Below are positions 31,380-42,850 of a stretch of 64,000 bases of DNA, in pieces (position 1 is the stretch's first letter; each line of letters opens with the position of its first letter). Where the stretch lies: NCBI GenBank assembly GCA_000729835.1, contig JFHB01000095.1:47137-111136 (forward strand), read 5' to 3'. The translations under genes were made by a program, and so were the position numbers. The notes beneath the pieces were generated by a model, which did not search any database, was not told the origin of the DNA, and worked only from the letters and a program-made list of their open reading frames with translations. Origin of the DNA: Atkinsonella hypoxylon. Its lineage: Eukaryota > Ascomycota > Sordariomycetes > Hypocreales > Clavicipitaceae.

Positions 31380-32417
31380 CTACAGTCTAGTCGTCCACCC
31401 GTACGTTGTAAATCCGTGAAACTCAACCTCCCCGTCCTCATTCCACACCTGATCCCCCTCCTCTAGTATTTCATCAAACCTAGCCTTAAACGCTTCTCTA
31501 TCCTTGCCCCCAAGAACAGCAACCTGACTGAGAGTACAAATCCGCTCCCACAACAACTCCTTGGTCCGCCACAGGGTAAAGGGCACTCTCTCCTGCTCGA
31601 TTGGAACCGTAAAGCAAGGTTCCGCACAGCGGGCCTGGCGCTCGAATACTTCTTCCCATTTGTCGTTGCGAAACCGATTGGTCCCATCTGGCGGGAGAGA
31701 CAGAACCAACTGCTTCATTTTGTTCTCCCACTCTGTCGACGTTGTCCACTTAGCTGGCTGATTGTCTATCACAAGTTAGATCTGACAATCCTATTTTTTT
31801 ATTTTTTTTTCAATTTTCATTTTTTTTCAGACATGAGTACGTACAGTCCTCGATGTTCCACACCATGCCCAACTTGCCACCAGGCTTCAAAACGCGACGG
31901 ATTTCTCCAAGTGCGTCCTCATTGGCGAACCTGGATCTATTAGCAGGAGCGTCTTGATTGACTGAGAGGATCCAATTACCAATGGAAAGACTAGTGGACT
32001 TCGTCAGCACTGGCGCTCGAAAGATCCAACTTGAATCCGATTGTCTTTGATATTGCCACCTACCTGAGCCGTAGTTACAGCATCCGCCCAGCCATCAGCG
32101 ACATCCATTCTTGTAGCTAGTCCATCGCGTGCATCAACACCTCGTAATTGTTTCCTCAGCAGACTGTCTCGCATCTTGGCCACCGGCTCTATGGCTATAA
32201 TCTCATATTGTTCTTCCCGAGCAGCGAGGAGCTCCGTGAACTTGCCTGTTCCAGCAGCAAGATCTACAATCTTTGCATTGTTTTTTCGCGCCACATGCAA
32301 ATGATCTAAAATCGTCTGCACTACCTCTGGTGGATAGGACGGTCGATGGATGTCATACGACGATGCGTTATCGAACCCTCGTGAGGCGGCTTGGGGAACG
32401 GTCTGCTGTTCGGTCAT
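31380..32417 (-). CDS. SAM-dependent methyltransferase (class I)
   Basis: Four exons in transcription order: 32417-32064, 31990-31980 (11 nt), 31930-31845 and 31765-31380, giving 278 residues. Motif I is IVDLAAGTGKFTELL (SAM-binding glycine loop, about residue 50), followed by AIEPVAKMRD (acidic residue for ribose), DGWADAVTTAQ, then SFHWFANEDALGEIRRVLKPGGKLGMVWNIEDYNQPAKW split over exons 2 to 4. This is the pattern of a methyltransferase family common in fungi and resembling yeast trans-aconitate/TAM41-neighbour-type enzymes only loosely, so no substrate is assigned. The 11-nt exon supplies S, F, H and two bases of W, which lie at the conserved active-site-proximal position. Without it the frame would be lost. 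The gene converges with LSM6. Confidence 0.88.
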
Positions 32418-32840
32418 GTTCTCTCTTTGAACCTCAAATAAGATAACAGACGTTAATTGCTTGATGCGTCTGTATGTATATCCAACTGCTTCACGGTCCT
32501 TGTGGATGGATGGTTTTATAGTTGACAGCTAGCAGAACTGGGCCAATGAGATGATGTGCTTTTCCAACCAAACATGGCCAGCACCGAGGTCCCCCCCGTT
32601 ATCCCCGAAACACCGATCGAACTACGAAGTTCCAACATCACTCGTGTAAAACCATCAACTCCAACCTGCCGGGCAATGGACAGCACGAGGGTTCGGGGGA
32701 CGTGGAGCGATGGTGTCCTTGACATCCACCAATCTTCTATAGTGCCATTGTAAGAGATGCGTCTTAACTAGCAACAAATTACATACAAAATCATTCCCTA
32801 GCCGAGATCAGCGGCTTCAAAAGTCGGGAGATCTGTCACA
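32418..32840. other. Intergenic region
   Basis: Upstream region of the methyltransferase and 3' end of the next minus-strand gene. No gene or repeat recognised. Confidence 0.4.
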
Positions 32841-33632
32841 TCAATCGTTATCTTTTCTCTTTTGTAGTTCCATAGGTTCTTTCGCGTGTTTCAGCACCGT
32901 TGCTTGTAAACTCGATACGTCGGCTGCAAAGCTAGACCCCGACTTCGGCAACTCGAGACGAACACCGAGACTACTTGAAGGAAGCACCTCCCAACAAGAC
33001 TCTCTGTCCGTGACCGGAGGCTCATCTGTCCGGATATTGTCATGTTGTTGATGGCCCTCTACGGCTATGTCATTGCTGGCATCATCAGGGTAGCCTACCG
33101 AACGACAGTCGTGATACATGGAGGTAGCTGCGGATGACCGGGTAGCAGTTGGGCTTGACGTATTTTCAAGAGGCTCTAAAGCCCCTTGCGCATCGCCTTG
33201 AACTGAGCATGAGCTCTCATTACAGGGATATGTGCTGTCGCTGCGGTCATTCGCAAGTGTAGCAGACGAGGTCATTTGTCTCGCTTCGAATCTGCCACGA
33301 CAAGAGTTCCAGACACCGTCCACCTCCTCCCCATTCTCAATCGCTCGTGCTCCAAATGCGACGCTCGCGTAATTCAGATAGCGAATACCGCAGTAATTCA
33401 TCTCAGCTATCCTCTTGCGCCGCTCATCATCGATGACTTCGTGTTTCTGTATTTGCCGATTTGCAAGCCACAACTTGAAGACGCCTACGAGAAATACAAT
33501 AACAATGCTACAGGCGAGAACCTTGAAGAAGAAATATTAGGAATCATTCAGCCCCCGAGCGAAAGAAAAAGCGAAATTGCTTACAAACGTCATTTGTTGC
33601 CACAATTGCCACTTCACAAAAAAGGACGCCAT
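32841..33632 (-). CDS. Conserved fungal single-pass membrane protein
   Basis: Two exons (33632-33585, 48 nt; 33521-32841) around a 63-nt intron encode 242 residues. The first exon codes MASFFVKWQLWQQMTF. The second opens with the transmembrane helix VLACSIVIVFLVGVFKLW, then a basic segment (ANRQIQKHEVIDDERRKRIAEM) and an F-G-A-R-A-I-E-N-G-E-E-V-D-G-V-W motif. This order (KWQLWQQMTF, one helix, R/K/E-rich stretch, FG-RAI--G--VDG-W) matches a recurrent Sordariomycete protein that I know only as hypothetical. The remaining C-terminal half is polar and disordered. A signal-anchor topology with a short outside N-terminus is likely (inference). The ATG at 33632 has a good context (CACCATGGC). Confidence 0.75.
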
Positions 33633-34902
33633 GGTGTCGGCAACTCCATATGCAAAGTCAGATACGCGTCAAAAGTGCCAAACCAAATGCGACAAATGCC
33701 ATGAAGAAAATGACATGGCTCAAGCGAGCTCGATTTGCAAGCCAAGGCAATCAAAGAAGCGTGGAATGCATCAACGGGCTTGAGCAGCCCCAATATGATG
33801 GGCAAGGCAATGCCTATCCTGCAAGAGCCAAGCAGTAGTCCGTGGCAAGTGAACCTGGTGCCACTGAGTACGAGCTGGCATCAAACGCGTTCATCGGGAT
33901 GTGCATAACGGCCTGATCTCCAAGGCGTGGTCGAGTTGCGGAAGCAGCGAGTCTGCTTTTGTTAATGAAAGTGATGTCCATATTGGCAAGGTAAGGCGCA
34001 GACAAGTATGAAGGACCTAGTAGGTGTGCAGGTTTATTACGGAGAGAGACTAGAATTGGACGCCAGAAGTCAACTGCCATACAAGCCAATGTCAGCTGTC
34101 AACACCTGTGTCCCTGGCAATCAGCAGCTGTTGAGTATCCGCTGAGGCAAGAACGTAGCACAAGCATTCACAGAAAAGAACATCCTAACCCTGTGCGCTT
34201 TCATATTTGTAGCATTGTCGTGAATATGGTGAAAATTTCTATTGTGTTAAACTTCACCGGACATCACATCACGTTCAAGATAATTCAGTTTGCTTCAAAA
34301 TTTATTTTGTTCACATCACCTTGACACAAGGTATGGACGCTAGCTATGATGAGGTCTACGGAGTCGTTGGACCAAAACTTGAGTAGCTGACACCACAGCT
34401 CGAATGCTTCCTCCTCTTTGCAAAGCATCGGCGTGGAAGCCATATGCACCTGCACCTGCACCTGCACCTGCACCTGCACCTGCACCTGCACCTGCACCTG
34501 CACCTGCACCTGCACCTGCACCTGCACCTGCACCTGCACCTGCACCTGCTCCTCGCCTAATCTAAAACGGGAGTGGACTCGAGAACGGCGTGTCCGCATT
34601 TGCCGTGACTCCATGCCGTTCGTGCTTGCCTTGGTGCTCCAGATCGTCAAGTCTTATTATGCCAGGAAAAGGGAAAGCGAAAAGAAAAGAAGAGAGCAAA
34701 GCTGACAGCTGTGTGGCCCGCCGCGGCACGTGCTGGATGCTCCTTGTTCTAGGTTGTACATGGTCTCAACAACAACAACAACAACGCCGCGCTATATGCA
34801 GTTGCAAAAATCTGGATGACTGGTGAAATGAAATGAAAGCCGTCGAAAGCTAAACACCTGTAAACAATCTTGATAATCTGGAATCATTATGCCGGCGAGA
34901 GA
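33633..34902. other. Intergenic region with hexanucleotide repeat
   Basis: No supported gene. Two hydrophobic frames on the minus strand (33614-33805 and around 33700) are broken by stops and have no coherent splice model. Contains the CACCTG array at 34446-34549 and a short CAA run near 34766-34783. Confidence 0.45.
34446..34549. repeat. Perfect hexanucleotide microsatellite (GCACCT)n, about 17 copies
   Basis: Uninterrupted units over 104 bases. It translates as Cys-Thr on the plus strand and Gln-Val on the minus strand, which creates misleading open frames on both. Confidence 0.97.
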
Positions 34903-35482
34903 TCATGCTCGCATGTGAGGACCCGGCAAACCTCTCTGTGGTAATGTCCACGGCTTGGCGCAAATCATCTGCAATTGATCAGTATGTACTTGGCAACGGC
35001 TGTAGTAAGTAGTGCGTCATGACATACCTCGCCTTCACTATAAGCCCAAAAATACACCATCATGCCAATCAGATAATAAATTGCAGGGTTGGTGGATTGG
35101 TACATGAGGATAGATGTCAGGGCCGTCAGCGGCAATATGGCAAGTCGAAATTCGAGAGATCGGTGCAAACCAGAGCCGGCGACGAAGTTCAGCGGCCATT
35201 CAAGAGCCAGCATGCCGAGCCCAAGCAGCAGGTTTATGGTCTGTAATATTGGGACAGGCTTGACTGCGCCATCCAAATTCTTCGTCAGAAAGTCCCATAA
35301 AATCTTGGGCCAGAAAAAGCCTTCGATTGCAGCAGCTACTTGATCTGTCCAGTGTGTTTGTGTTAGTACGTCAAATCGGTTTTATGATGGGAGACATCAT
35401 GTTATGACGCCGGCGGTGACGTACAAGCAGCGGCGGTCATAATAATCAGTCGACCCCAGTGGTTCTTGATAAGTCTGCCCAT
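34903..35482 (-). CDS. Small conserved fungal multi-pass membrane protein
   Basis: Three exons in transcription order (35482-35425, 35344-35028 and 34968-34903) encode 146 residues. MGRLIKNHWGRLIIMTAAA starts a first hydrophobic stretch continuing over intron 1 into YQVAAAIEGFFWPKILWDF. Three further hydrophobic segments follow (around ILQTINLLLGLGMLALEW, LAILPLTALTSILMY, IYYLIGMMVYFWAY), and a short tail EMICAKPWTLPQ completes the protein across intron 2. I recognise this as a conserved fungal family of unknown function (a DUF-type entry); the precise family number is not certain from memory. The pattern of four helices and the conserved LDGAVKPVPILQTINLL loop support the model. The location (ER or plasma membrane) cannot be read from the sequence. 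Confidence 0.82.
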
Positions 35483-38400
35483 TGTAACAGTTGCTGTCTC
35501 TCCGGTCCCTATCTTCGCCGGCGCACGTTCTTTGCCTTGGTCCCTGTTCTAGTTCCAATGCTTCAAGCGGTTCGCCTTGCGACGCTGCTGGTAGCGCGGA
35601 TTCCCCACGGTTCGCTTCCCTGCTGTCTATACAGTACCCTAAAAAGTGCCCGAAAAGGAAGCCGAATCGTTGCAATATGGCGACGGGCAACCTGTTGCAT
35701 ATATTACAGACTAGGTGCAAAAGTAAATATTATTACAAGGAAACCAAACAAGTAGGCAGTGTATGCTAGCGGCCAGACCGACACGATGAAAGTAGTTAAG
35801 TTGTGTACAAGAAAGAGAAACGCCGGGGATTAAGTAGCTGATGACGAGCTGCGGCTGTTCGACAAGGGAAATCAACCCTGTTGACAACGACAAAGGCCGG
35901 ATGAGATGACTTATTTGCCGACAAGCGAGGGAACAAGGTTGATGGCAGGGCGGTAGCCAAGAGGCCGAGCCGTTGCCGGAAGGGCGAGACTAACTCAAGC
36001 CCTTTGTACCAGACTTGGTCAGCCAGCAAGACGGGCACGGTATCGAACGAAGTCGGAGACTTGCTGCCGAATGATGAAATCGTGGTGAGATTGTTGGTGA
36101 GGTAACAGCAGGCATCCGTACGGCATCAACCTCTTTGCACCGGGCCGGGGTGTTATCGGATGGTTATGGGAGGTACTGTTGCCGAGAAAAAAAGAAACTG
36201 CGGACCTTGCAAAGTCAAGTATGTGTGAATATCTTCTGGCGTGGTGTTTTGGGTGTGGATAGATGCGAACGGGTCGTCTCGTCGGATCTGCGTGCCGTGG
36301 AAGCTTTGATGGGAAGAGTTGTAGCAGGTGATTTCTTTTGGGTCCGATCCAGGCATTGATTGTATTAGCTTGTAAATTTTTTTTCTTCTGCACGGAGTAG
36401 TCGTGACAGATACAGCAAGGCTGTTCTGCAGCCTGCGACGATTAGATAAGACAATGTCGGAAACCTGAAGCAAGGAGTATGGGTTATTGCTTATTGTAGG
36501 GGGCGGCAAGAAGAAAAACGTCCGAGGAGGTTTAAACGTGGGCGGTAGCAGACGGGATGCGCTAGATTTAAGAGATGGATCACCGGATGGATGGTAGATA
36601 TGGAGTATGGGGAGTACAGAGTACGGAGTACAGCATAGGCATCGCATCCTATCTCGGGACCCATGCTGCCTGCAACTGCAGCCGCCGGGGTAGGCGCCCA
36701 TCCCAGCCAGCATCATGGACCGAGGAGTGAGGCGTGAGGCGTGAGGCGTGAGGCGTGAGGCGTGAGGCGTGAGGCGTGAGGCGTGAGGCGTGAGGCGTGA
36801 GGCGTGAGGCATGAGGAGAGTGCAAAGCCACCGGCGGCCATCCATTGTGAAAGGCGGCGTATTTGGTGGCCCGAATAAAAGCGGCTGGACGGGCTTGGCT
36901 ATTCGGCTAAAGAAAGCAAAGAAAGCACGCCGGCCACATGTTCCGGTGATCCACTAGTCATGTACCTCTGATTGAGTGAGGAGGTGAGGAGCACTGGGAG
37001 AGTATATGGTAACGATTTGCTTGCATTATTTGCTTGCATTATTTGCTTAAAGGTATTTGCTTCAAGGTATTTGGATGACATTGGAAGGGTGGGGTAGGTA
37101 GCAACAGGAACGGCCGGCACCCACGCCGAGGGGCAGTTTGTCGATCCAAGGTGTGCAGTGCAGCAAGCGATCTGTGCGAGAAAAAGCCGCCAATCCCTCC
37201 TTCCGTACCGCAAACTGTAACTAACTTATGGACGCAATGTCGGTGTCACGTCACTTCCAGACGTCCAGTTCCCTGCAATGCTGGGGCAACCAATCACAGT
37301 GTGGTTCGAGGTGATTGGAGAACTCGTCGGCGGTTGCATGCTGCCTCGCAGCCAATGAACTTCCTTGCCGCTGGACACCAGGATGGAAGGCCCTGCCCAT
37401 GTCTCCCATGTCTCCCATGTCTCATGTCTCATGTCTCATGTCTCGCTCAAGCACAGAAGGTGTGCTACGTGTGCTACCTCCTTCCTCTTGCCTGCCAGAT
37501 CGTGCGCTTCCTATTTTGTTACATTACAGCCACCGTTATTTTCCCGTTCTCCCCCTGCACTAATCCACTAATCCGTATAGTCAGCCTCTTGTCACATTAC
37601 CCCATTACCCACCCACCTTGGCATCCGGTCTATCATTCCATTCTCCGCTTCGTGATAGGACAGCACTACGGAATAGGGTTTACCAATAACTTGGTCACCA
37701 CTTGCCAAGGTCACTGGTCAGTCAACAGCCCTCAGAAAGTGGGCTGTTCGTCGTCATGCGTTCATTCCTGGACTTCTGAATCGTCAATTCCTACTTTCAC
37801 CCTCCCTCTCTCCCTGTCTAGTCTCCATGCGCCATGCGTGGTGCCAGAAGCAACTATGTACTCTAATCCTAATTTTTTTTTTTTTTTTTTTTCGAATGCA
37901 ATGCAACTTCACGTACTCCTCATATACTTAAGCAGCCACTAGTAACGAATCTTGGCACATTTGGGTGGGCATCGACTGTCGTGGCTTCTTCAAGCGATAG
38001 CTACAGTAGTTAGAGCATCGACTCGTGTCAAATAAGCCTACAAGAGCTTTTACTATATATGATATTATTCAAAGCTATAATGACCCATTATTTTGGTTCT
38101 GTCGAGACGAGACACTGATGATGCTGAGTTCCTGCTATTTGCCGAGGCATTGTGGAATGGACTAGAGTCTGTAAATTGCCTTAGTGAAGCACATGGTGTT
38201 TGAGGCGCCTCGCCTAGCTATAATCTCTTACCACGGCTCCCGCCCGTGGCTGCTGGACGCATTGGGGTTGGCATGACATGCAATCATTTTACCAATTATC
38301 CCCTGTCCTCGTTTACATGAGGGGAAAGTCAGGCATGGTCAGCATGGGGACAAGGTTGGATCCAGAATACTATCAGCGCCATATGGACATATGCTACGGA

Positions 38401-39853
38401 ATACAGAGTGCGGAGTATGAGCTGCCAGCTTGCCGTCACCGCTCCCAAGCCAAGACGAATCAAGACTGCGACCATCGAGCTGCTAGAAGCCTAATTTGAT
38501 CTGATTTGAAAGGACCGGCTTCGTAGTCCGCATACGGAGGACTAAGAATCGAAATCTCAACAAGTCTTAGACCAACACGACCCTCAACCCAATCAATCCT
38601 ATCTATAACTAATAGATAAGATGACGACCCCTGCGGGGCACGCCACGCCAGCCACATTGACAGTTGTCCCCCCGTCGAGACCCTTTGCTAGTCCTCACTG
38701 GTCTTTCCTGGTCCTCCACCCTGGTTCCTTGGTCACTCCCGGCGGCTCTGAAAGATGCTTGATTGGTGGTGGCTGCATTGGTGCCACTCAGCGCACTAAC
38801 AATAATAGCCAACCATTTGATGTTCAACATCACGCACGTGCGGAGCTGCTGCAGGTTTCTCGGCTCCATGGCGCCCGTTTTTTTTTTTTATCGTGTCCGG
38901 CAGTCATTCTCCATCTCTCGTGCGAACTTATTCCCAACACGGATTTTGTGCTTGAATCATGCTCAAAGCCGCTGTAGCAGAGCAAGCGATGGTAATAGAA
39001 CCCTACTTCCATATGCTGTTCCTTTCCTTTCAGCAATGTTCTCCAAGCAGAGACAACTGATGCATTGTGCGGCACTTGTTGCAAGCAAACAAAAGCATAG
39101 TCCCTCTCGCTCACTGTGGAGATTACATAGTTAAATGCTACCTATTGCAGATACATCGTTCATACGAACGCTTTGTCCTCTTGCAACTCCTCGCAACTCC
39201 TCCAACATCCGCTCCAGACCGAAATCTTCCTTCAAGCGACTGCATAGAGCCCGGACCATGCCATCAGCAAATGATCAAATATTCTTGATTACGACAAGAC
39301 GCCGCATCTCATGCTTCTCAGGCCCATCTTCTCTAAAAACTCTATGCTTTTCAACTACGTGTAAGCGAATCTAACACCTTTGCTTGTTGGTCCCAGCTGA
39401 TGCATCATGACGCATCATGACGCATCATGACGCACCATCCATACAGCCCAGTCCATCCAAAGAGACGCGCGCACCTTTGTGTGTCAGACAAATTCATTGA
39501 AAAGTCGTGCTCTTGAATACAAAGCTTTGACTTTGGCCGTTGGATGTTGAGATGTCTGCCGCGCGACTGGCGGTATATGTAAAGATCCAGCCGGTTCCTT
39601 TTTCCAGCCACGTGACTGTTTTAGACGACGAGGATTAGCGCCGGAAATTTAAATCCTCGCATAACTCATGGCTAATTTGGCAGCCGTTGTTTGTTGGCCT
39701 CGTTGGTCAAGATGGTTCGGCCCACCTGCGCGATCTTGTTATGTGAGAAACTACAACTGACATGTAGGGCTGGTCCGTTCGTCGGGCCTTGAAGCATTAT
39801 CACAGCACAGACTTCTGCATAATGTTCTGGTTTATTTCCTAACAGCGTCACGA
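35483..39853. other. Gene-poor region with minisatellite and scattered repeats
   Basis: More than 4 kb with no supported gene. Contents: a 7-nt minisatellite (36727-36816), TACGGAGTA and related words around 36603-36632 and 38397-38416, direct CATGTCTC-type repeats at 37398-37443, a T tract at 37869-37892, and CATGACG repeats at 39405-39433. Open frames at 36153-36845 and 37151-37942 consist of repeat translation and biased sequence. Confidence 0.5.
36727..36816. repeat. 7-nt minisatellite (GTGAGGC)n, about 12 copies
   Basis: Eleven nearly perfect GTGAGGC units flanked by slightly altered ones (GTGAGGCATGAGG at the end). Because the unit is 7 nt, three units make a 21-nt periodic peptide (HASRLTP) in all minus frames. 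Confidence 0.95.
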
Positions 39854-40532
39854 CTATACAGTTTTGGGACCGTCTCTGAAGTATGAAATCATTCGCCGGC
39901 AGTCTACCTCCCCCAACGCGTTGCAAAGCCTCTGCTGCCCTTCATCTGTCTCTACCAAGCCAGCTAAATGTGACAACCCAGTGATGCATGACGTCAAGTT
40001 TCGTGCTTTGCGGTCTGTCAACGGAGGTCCTCGCACACAATGTCGAACAATTTCTACCACAGTTGCCTGGTCGTCACTCTGGATGCCATGTTGGACGCCC
40101 GCATTGCAATAATTGTGGAGAGTCTCAATAGTTGTCATCAGTTGACTGACGCTCGTAAGTGGCATGAGAGAGATGTGGTGCTGATGTTGCAAGACGCTTT
40201 ACTCGATCATGAGCCTCTCTGCCGTCTACGATCAACACGGGATGGGAAACATACAACATTTGAAGCTTCATCCATGACACCATTGCGTCAGGCCCTTGCA
40301 TGAGAAGCACAATTCCCTTCTTAGCACATTCTTGACGGGCGAGATTGGTTATCCTCTGTCTAGACTCATCCCCAAGTACAAGTTCGGCAGACATGAGCAG
40401 AAGGCGGAAAGTTGCCGCGCCTTCAACCGACGTGAAGTGGAATTGCATGTCATGGTCGATAAGACGAGTTTCTAGCTCAGTCAGGGTACAGAGATGGGCC
40501 ATCATGAGCAATGAAGCTGCTAACCTTTCCAT
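39854..40532 (-). CDS. Doubtful two-exon gene, unknown function
   Basis: A minus-strand frame starting with ATG at 40532 (context AAAATGG) runs for 92 codons to a strong donor (GTATGT at 40254). A CAG acceptor at 40146 joins it in frame to a second exon 40145-39854, giving 189 residues. The start is MERLAASLLMMAHLC; the end is ISYFRDGPKTV. Composition is protein-like (balanced, leucine-rich helical segments such as TFRLLLMSAELVLGDESRQR and LTSCITGLSHLAGLVE). I recognise no family. If the intron is wrong, the two frames would instead be a frameshifted relic. No upstream or downstream exon with a recognisable domain was found. Treat as a candidate lineage-specific gene or relic. Confidence 0.35.
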
Positions 40533-41074
40533 TTTATGGATGATTTGAGGAAATCAGGAATCGCTTGTGCCCATTCCTTCCTGTTGCGTAGAGAGGAACA
40601 AAACATTGAGGGTCGCCTCTTGGTCTAGTTTGCAAATTATTCGTCAAGTCTTGTTGGAAAGAAATGAAGCAAAAGTTGACCCAATCTGTCGACTTTGTCA
40701 GATACTGAGGTGTCGTATAGGCCAGAAATTTGGCTTTCAATTGTTCAATAACCATGGAGTGGAAAGAGCTGCCTTGCTTCCTGCCTTCCATTCCTGGTAT
40801 TACTAATATACGTCCTGCCAATCCAGCGCCAGGGTGCAGTCATGCTCCGCTCTAGATGTCTATGTAGATGATGTATGTACAATAAATAGAAAAAAAAAAA
40901 TTGGACTTCGTATGTGTACAGATTGCCGAAACATGCTCCGGACAAACTATGTCATCCACAACGCCTGTTCAGGCCAACTGACATGGTCATCGTCCAGTCT
41001 GGGTATCAGTATCAAATGGATCATTTCCAAGCAACCCGACTGCTCTTCGTTGCATTGTGAAATCATCAATAAGT
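40533..41074. other. Intergenic region
   Basis: No gene supported; a short minus-strand frame at 40534-40821 has no signature. Confidence 0.35.
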
Positions 41075-41821
41075 TCATGGTTGTAGCGTTGGCAGCAAAG
41101 GTTGATTCGTCTTCGGATCCCTCAACTCCCTCAACGCACCTTCCAACTCTTCAAACCTGCGTCTTTGCTTCTCCTCTGCCTCCGTCAATTCCTCTTCCCT
41201 CCTCCTGATTGCCTCCACGCGCTCGCTCAGATCGTCTATTCTCTGCTTATTCACATCAGGCTTCTGAAGGGCCTTCCATGACTCATATACGATCAGAGCG
41301 CCCGCGACACCAAGAATAAAGGCATCGCCAACAACATCTGCAAAGAGGTCTACAGCTTTCGCTTCGGGCAAGGGTCGGAATTTACGCTTCCACACATTCT
41401 GAAAAATCATTCGGGGCTGTTTCGAGGACGAAGACGAAGACGATGACGTGGGGTTGTTCTTGGCTTTTTCCTTTTCCTTAGCTGCGGCCGCTTCATCGCG
41501 CTTGTGTTGCTCTTCCGTTTTGACGGTTGGGGCCTCTGCGCGTTCTTTGGCTCGTCGCTCGGCTTCCGGGTCGCGGAGGAGTGCGACTGAGAGGCGCATA
41601 TTGAGTTGGTGGATATGTTGGCCGTATTTGGCAGCGAAGGCGCGGAACCGTGGATGGTCGTGAGCTTGTGCTTTGATTCGATTCTGTTGATTGGGATTAG
41701 TATTGTTGCATGACAAGGGATGAGACATGACGTGAGAAGATGAAGAGAGGCTAACCGCGCCATATTTGGAGATGTGTCGCACGAATAATGATGCAAGCTT
41801 AAATAGGGGTAGATGGACCAT
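41075..41821 (-). CDS. OPA3-like mitochondrial protein
   Basis: Two exons (41821-41756 and 41683-41075) around a 72-nt intron encode 224 residues. The family signature is assembled by splicing: MVHLPLFKLASLFVRHISKYGA joined to NRIKAQAHDHPRFRAFAAKYGQ, followed by HIHQLNMRL. A low-complexity acidic/lysine/serine insert comes next, then the conserved hydrophobic segment AVDLFADVVGDAFILGVAGALIVYE and a C-terminal coiled coil (RIDDLSERVEAIRRREEELTEAEEKQ). OPA3 proteins associate with mitochondrial membranes and affect mitochondrial shape and lipid metabolism. The basic N-terminus fits mitochondrial targeting. The intron is a multiple of three and contains no in-frame stop, so a retained form would add 24 residues within the conserved N-terminal motif. 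It is divergent from the Polo kinase gene. Confidence 0.9.
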   Translation of the reverse strand: MVHLPLFKLASLFVRHISKYGAVSLSSSSHVMSHPLSCNNTNPNQQNRIKAQAHDHPRFRAFAAKYGQHIHQLNMRLSVALLRDPEAERRAKERAEAPTVKTEEQHKRDEAAAAKEKEKAKNNPTSSSSSSSSKQPRMIFQNVWKRKFRPLPEAKAVDLFADVVGDAFILGVAGALIVYESWKALQKPDVNKQRIDDLSERVEAIRRREEELTEAEEKQRRRFEELEGALRELRDPKTNQPLLPTLQP

Positions 41822-42850
41822 GGTGATGCACACCCTTCGGGAGAGTGTTATATGGCTATTGCTAAGGCGGTTGTTCGCGATATATCGAGCTGGCGAGGGT
41901 GGGACGTGGTGTTGGCAGACAAATTTGCGCTGATTGAGAGGTGGGGTGACAACGGCCAGGACGGGCGAGGGTTGTGGGTGCAATAGCACATGAGTTTGGA
42001 AAGGTTATTGCTCAATTCATGGCGAGAGAATCAGGCATGACCGGTAATTCGCAGCAGCATCTGGTATCAGAGCGGGAACATTGCAGTGCTGAGTTGTAAG
42101 AAATGACGTCGCGGCTGCTGGGTCCGAGGTGGAATGAAACGGGAAGCGTGGAAACGGATACATTGGTACCTTGGTACGGAGTAGGTACCTAGGTAGGTAG
42201 TAGTCAGGCAGGGTCTGCACGGCCTGCCACGGCCTGCCACGGTCTGCATTGAGGTGGTTGCACCGGCAACCGCCAGACTCGCATTGAGCAGGCAAAGTAC
42301 ACAAACCGCGGCACAGAATCGGGAAAGAGACTCGCCTGAGCGGGAGGGCGAGTCAACGAGCAACGCCATTTGCCATTTCTCCTTGCATCCACATCGACAT
42401 CCAGCATTGCTTAATGCTTTTTCCTTTCTGCCGACCACCACGGGACCCATCGCCATCACTATCGGCTAAACAGTTCGCACTGGCCTTTTGCTTCATCGCG
42501 AATGCCACACGTGCTAATATTGTAAGTTTCATTCCTTCTCCTCTTCCTTGGCTCCGATGGGCTTTGGCAAATCTATCTTGCACTCTCATAACGATATATG
42601 CATCAATTCGTACTTGTGGCATCTGCTGTTCTGCCGCATAGGAAGGGACGCTTCATACAAGCAAACTGTCAACTGAGAATCTTCATATTTAAAATCAACC
42701 ACTCATGCCCTGCTCATCTTAGGCTTTTTTCGCCAATATCCTCTCCTCAAATCGGCGATACAAACTGGATAGCTCTGCTTTTATTCGTTCATCAGAGACC
42801 ATCAACATCCTGACATCCGAAGCAAATCTCCGACAATTTCCCCCGCAGTT
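41822..42850. promoter_or_regulatory. Upstream region shared by the OPA3-like and Polo kinase genes
   Basis: About 1 kb without a gene. Carries TACGGAGTA (42175-42183) directly followed by TACCTAGGTA (42186-42195) and three direct repeats of CACGGCCTGC/CACGGTCTGC at 42216-42250. The last 200 bases look like the kinase leader. Confidence 0.45.

Noticed and set aside
33614..33805. Hydrophobic minus-strand frame upstream of the single-pass membrane protein
   Set aside because: Frames with membrane-like stretches are broken by stops and have no coherent splice model into the gene at 33632; the ATG there has a good context.
34285..34650. Minus-strand frame with a long Gln-Val repeat
   Set aside because: Translation of the hexanucleotide microsatellite; equivalent frames exist on the other strand.
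36153..36845. 230-codon minus-strand frame
   Set aside because: Core is the 7-nt minisatellite; no homology signature; starts and flanks are biased.
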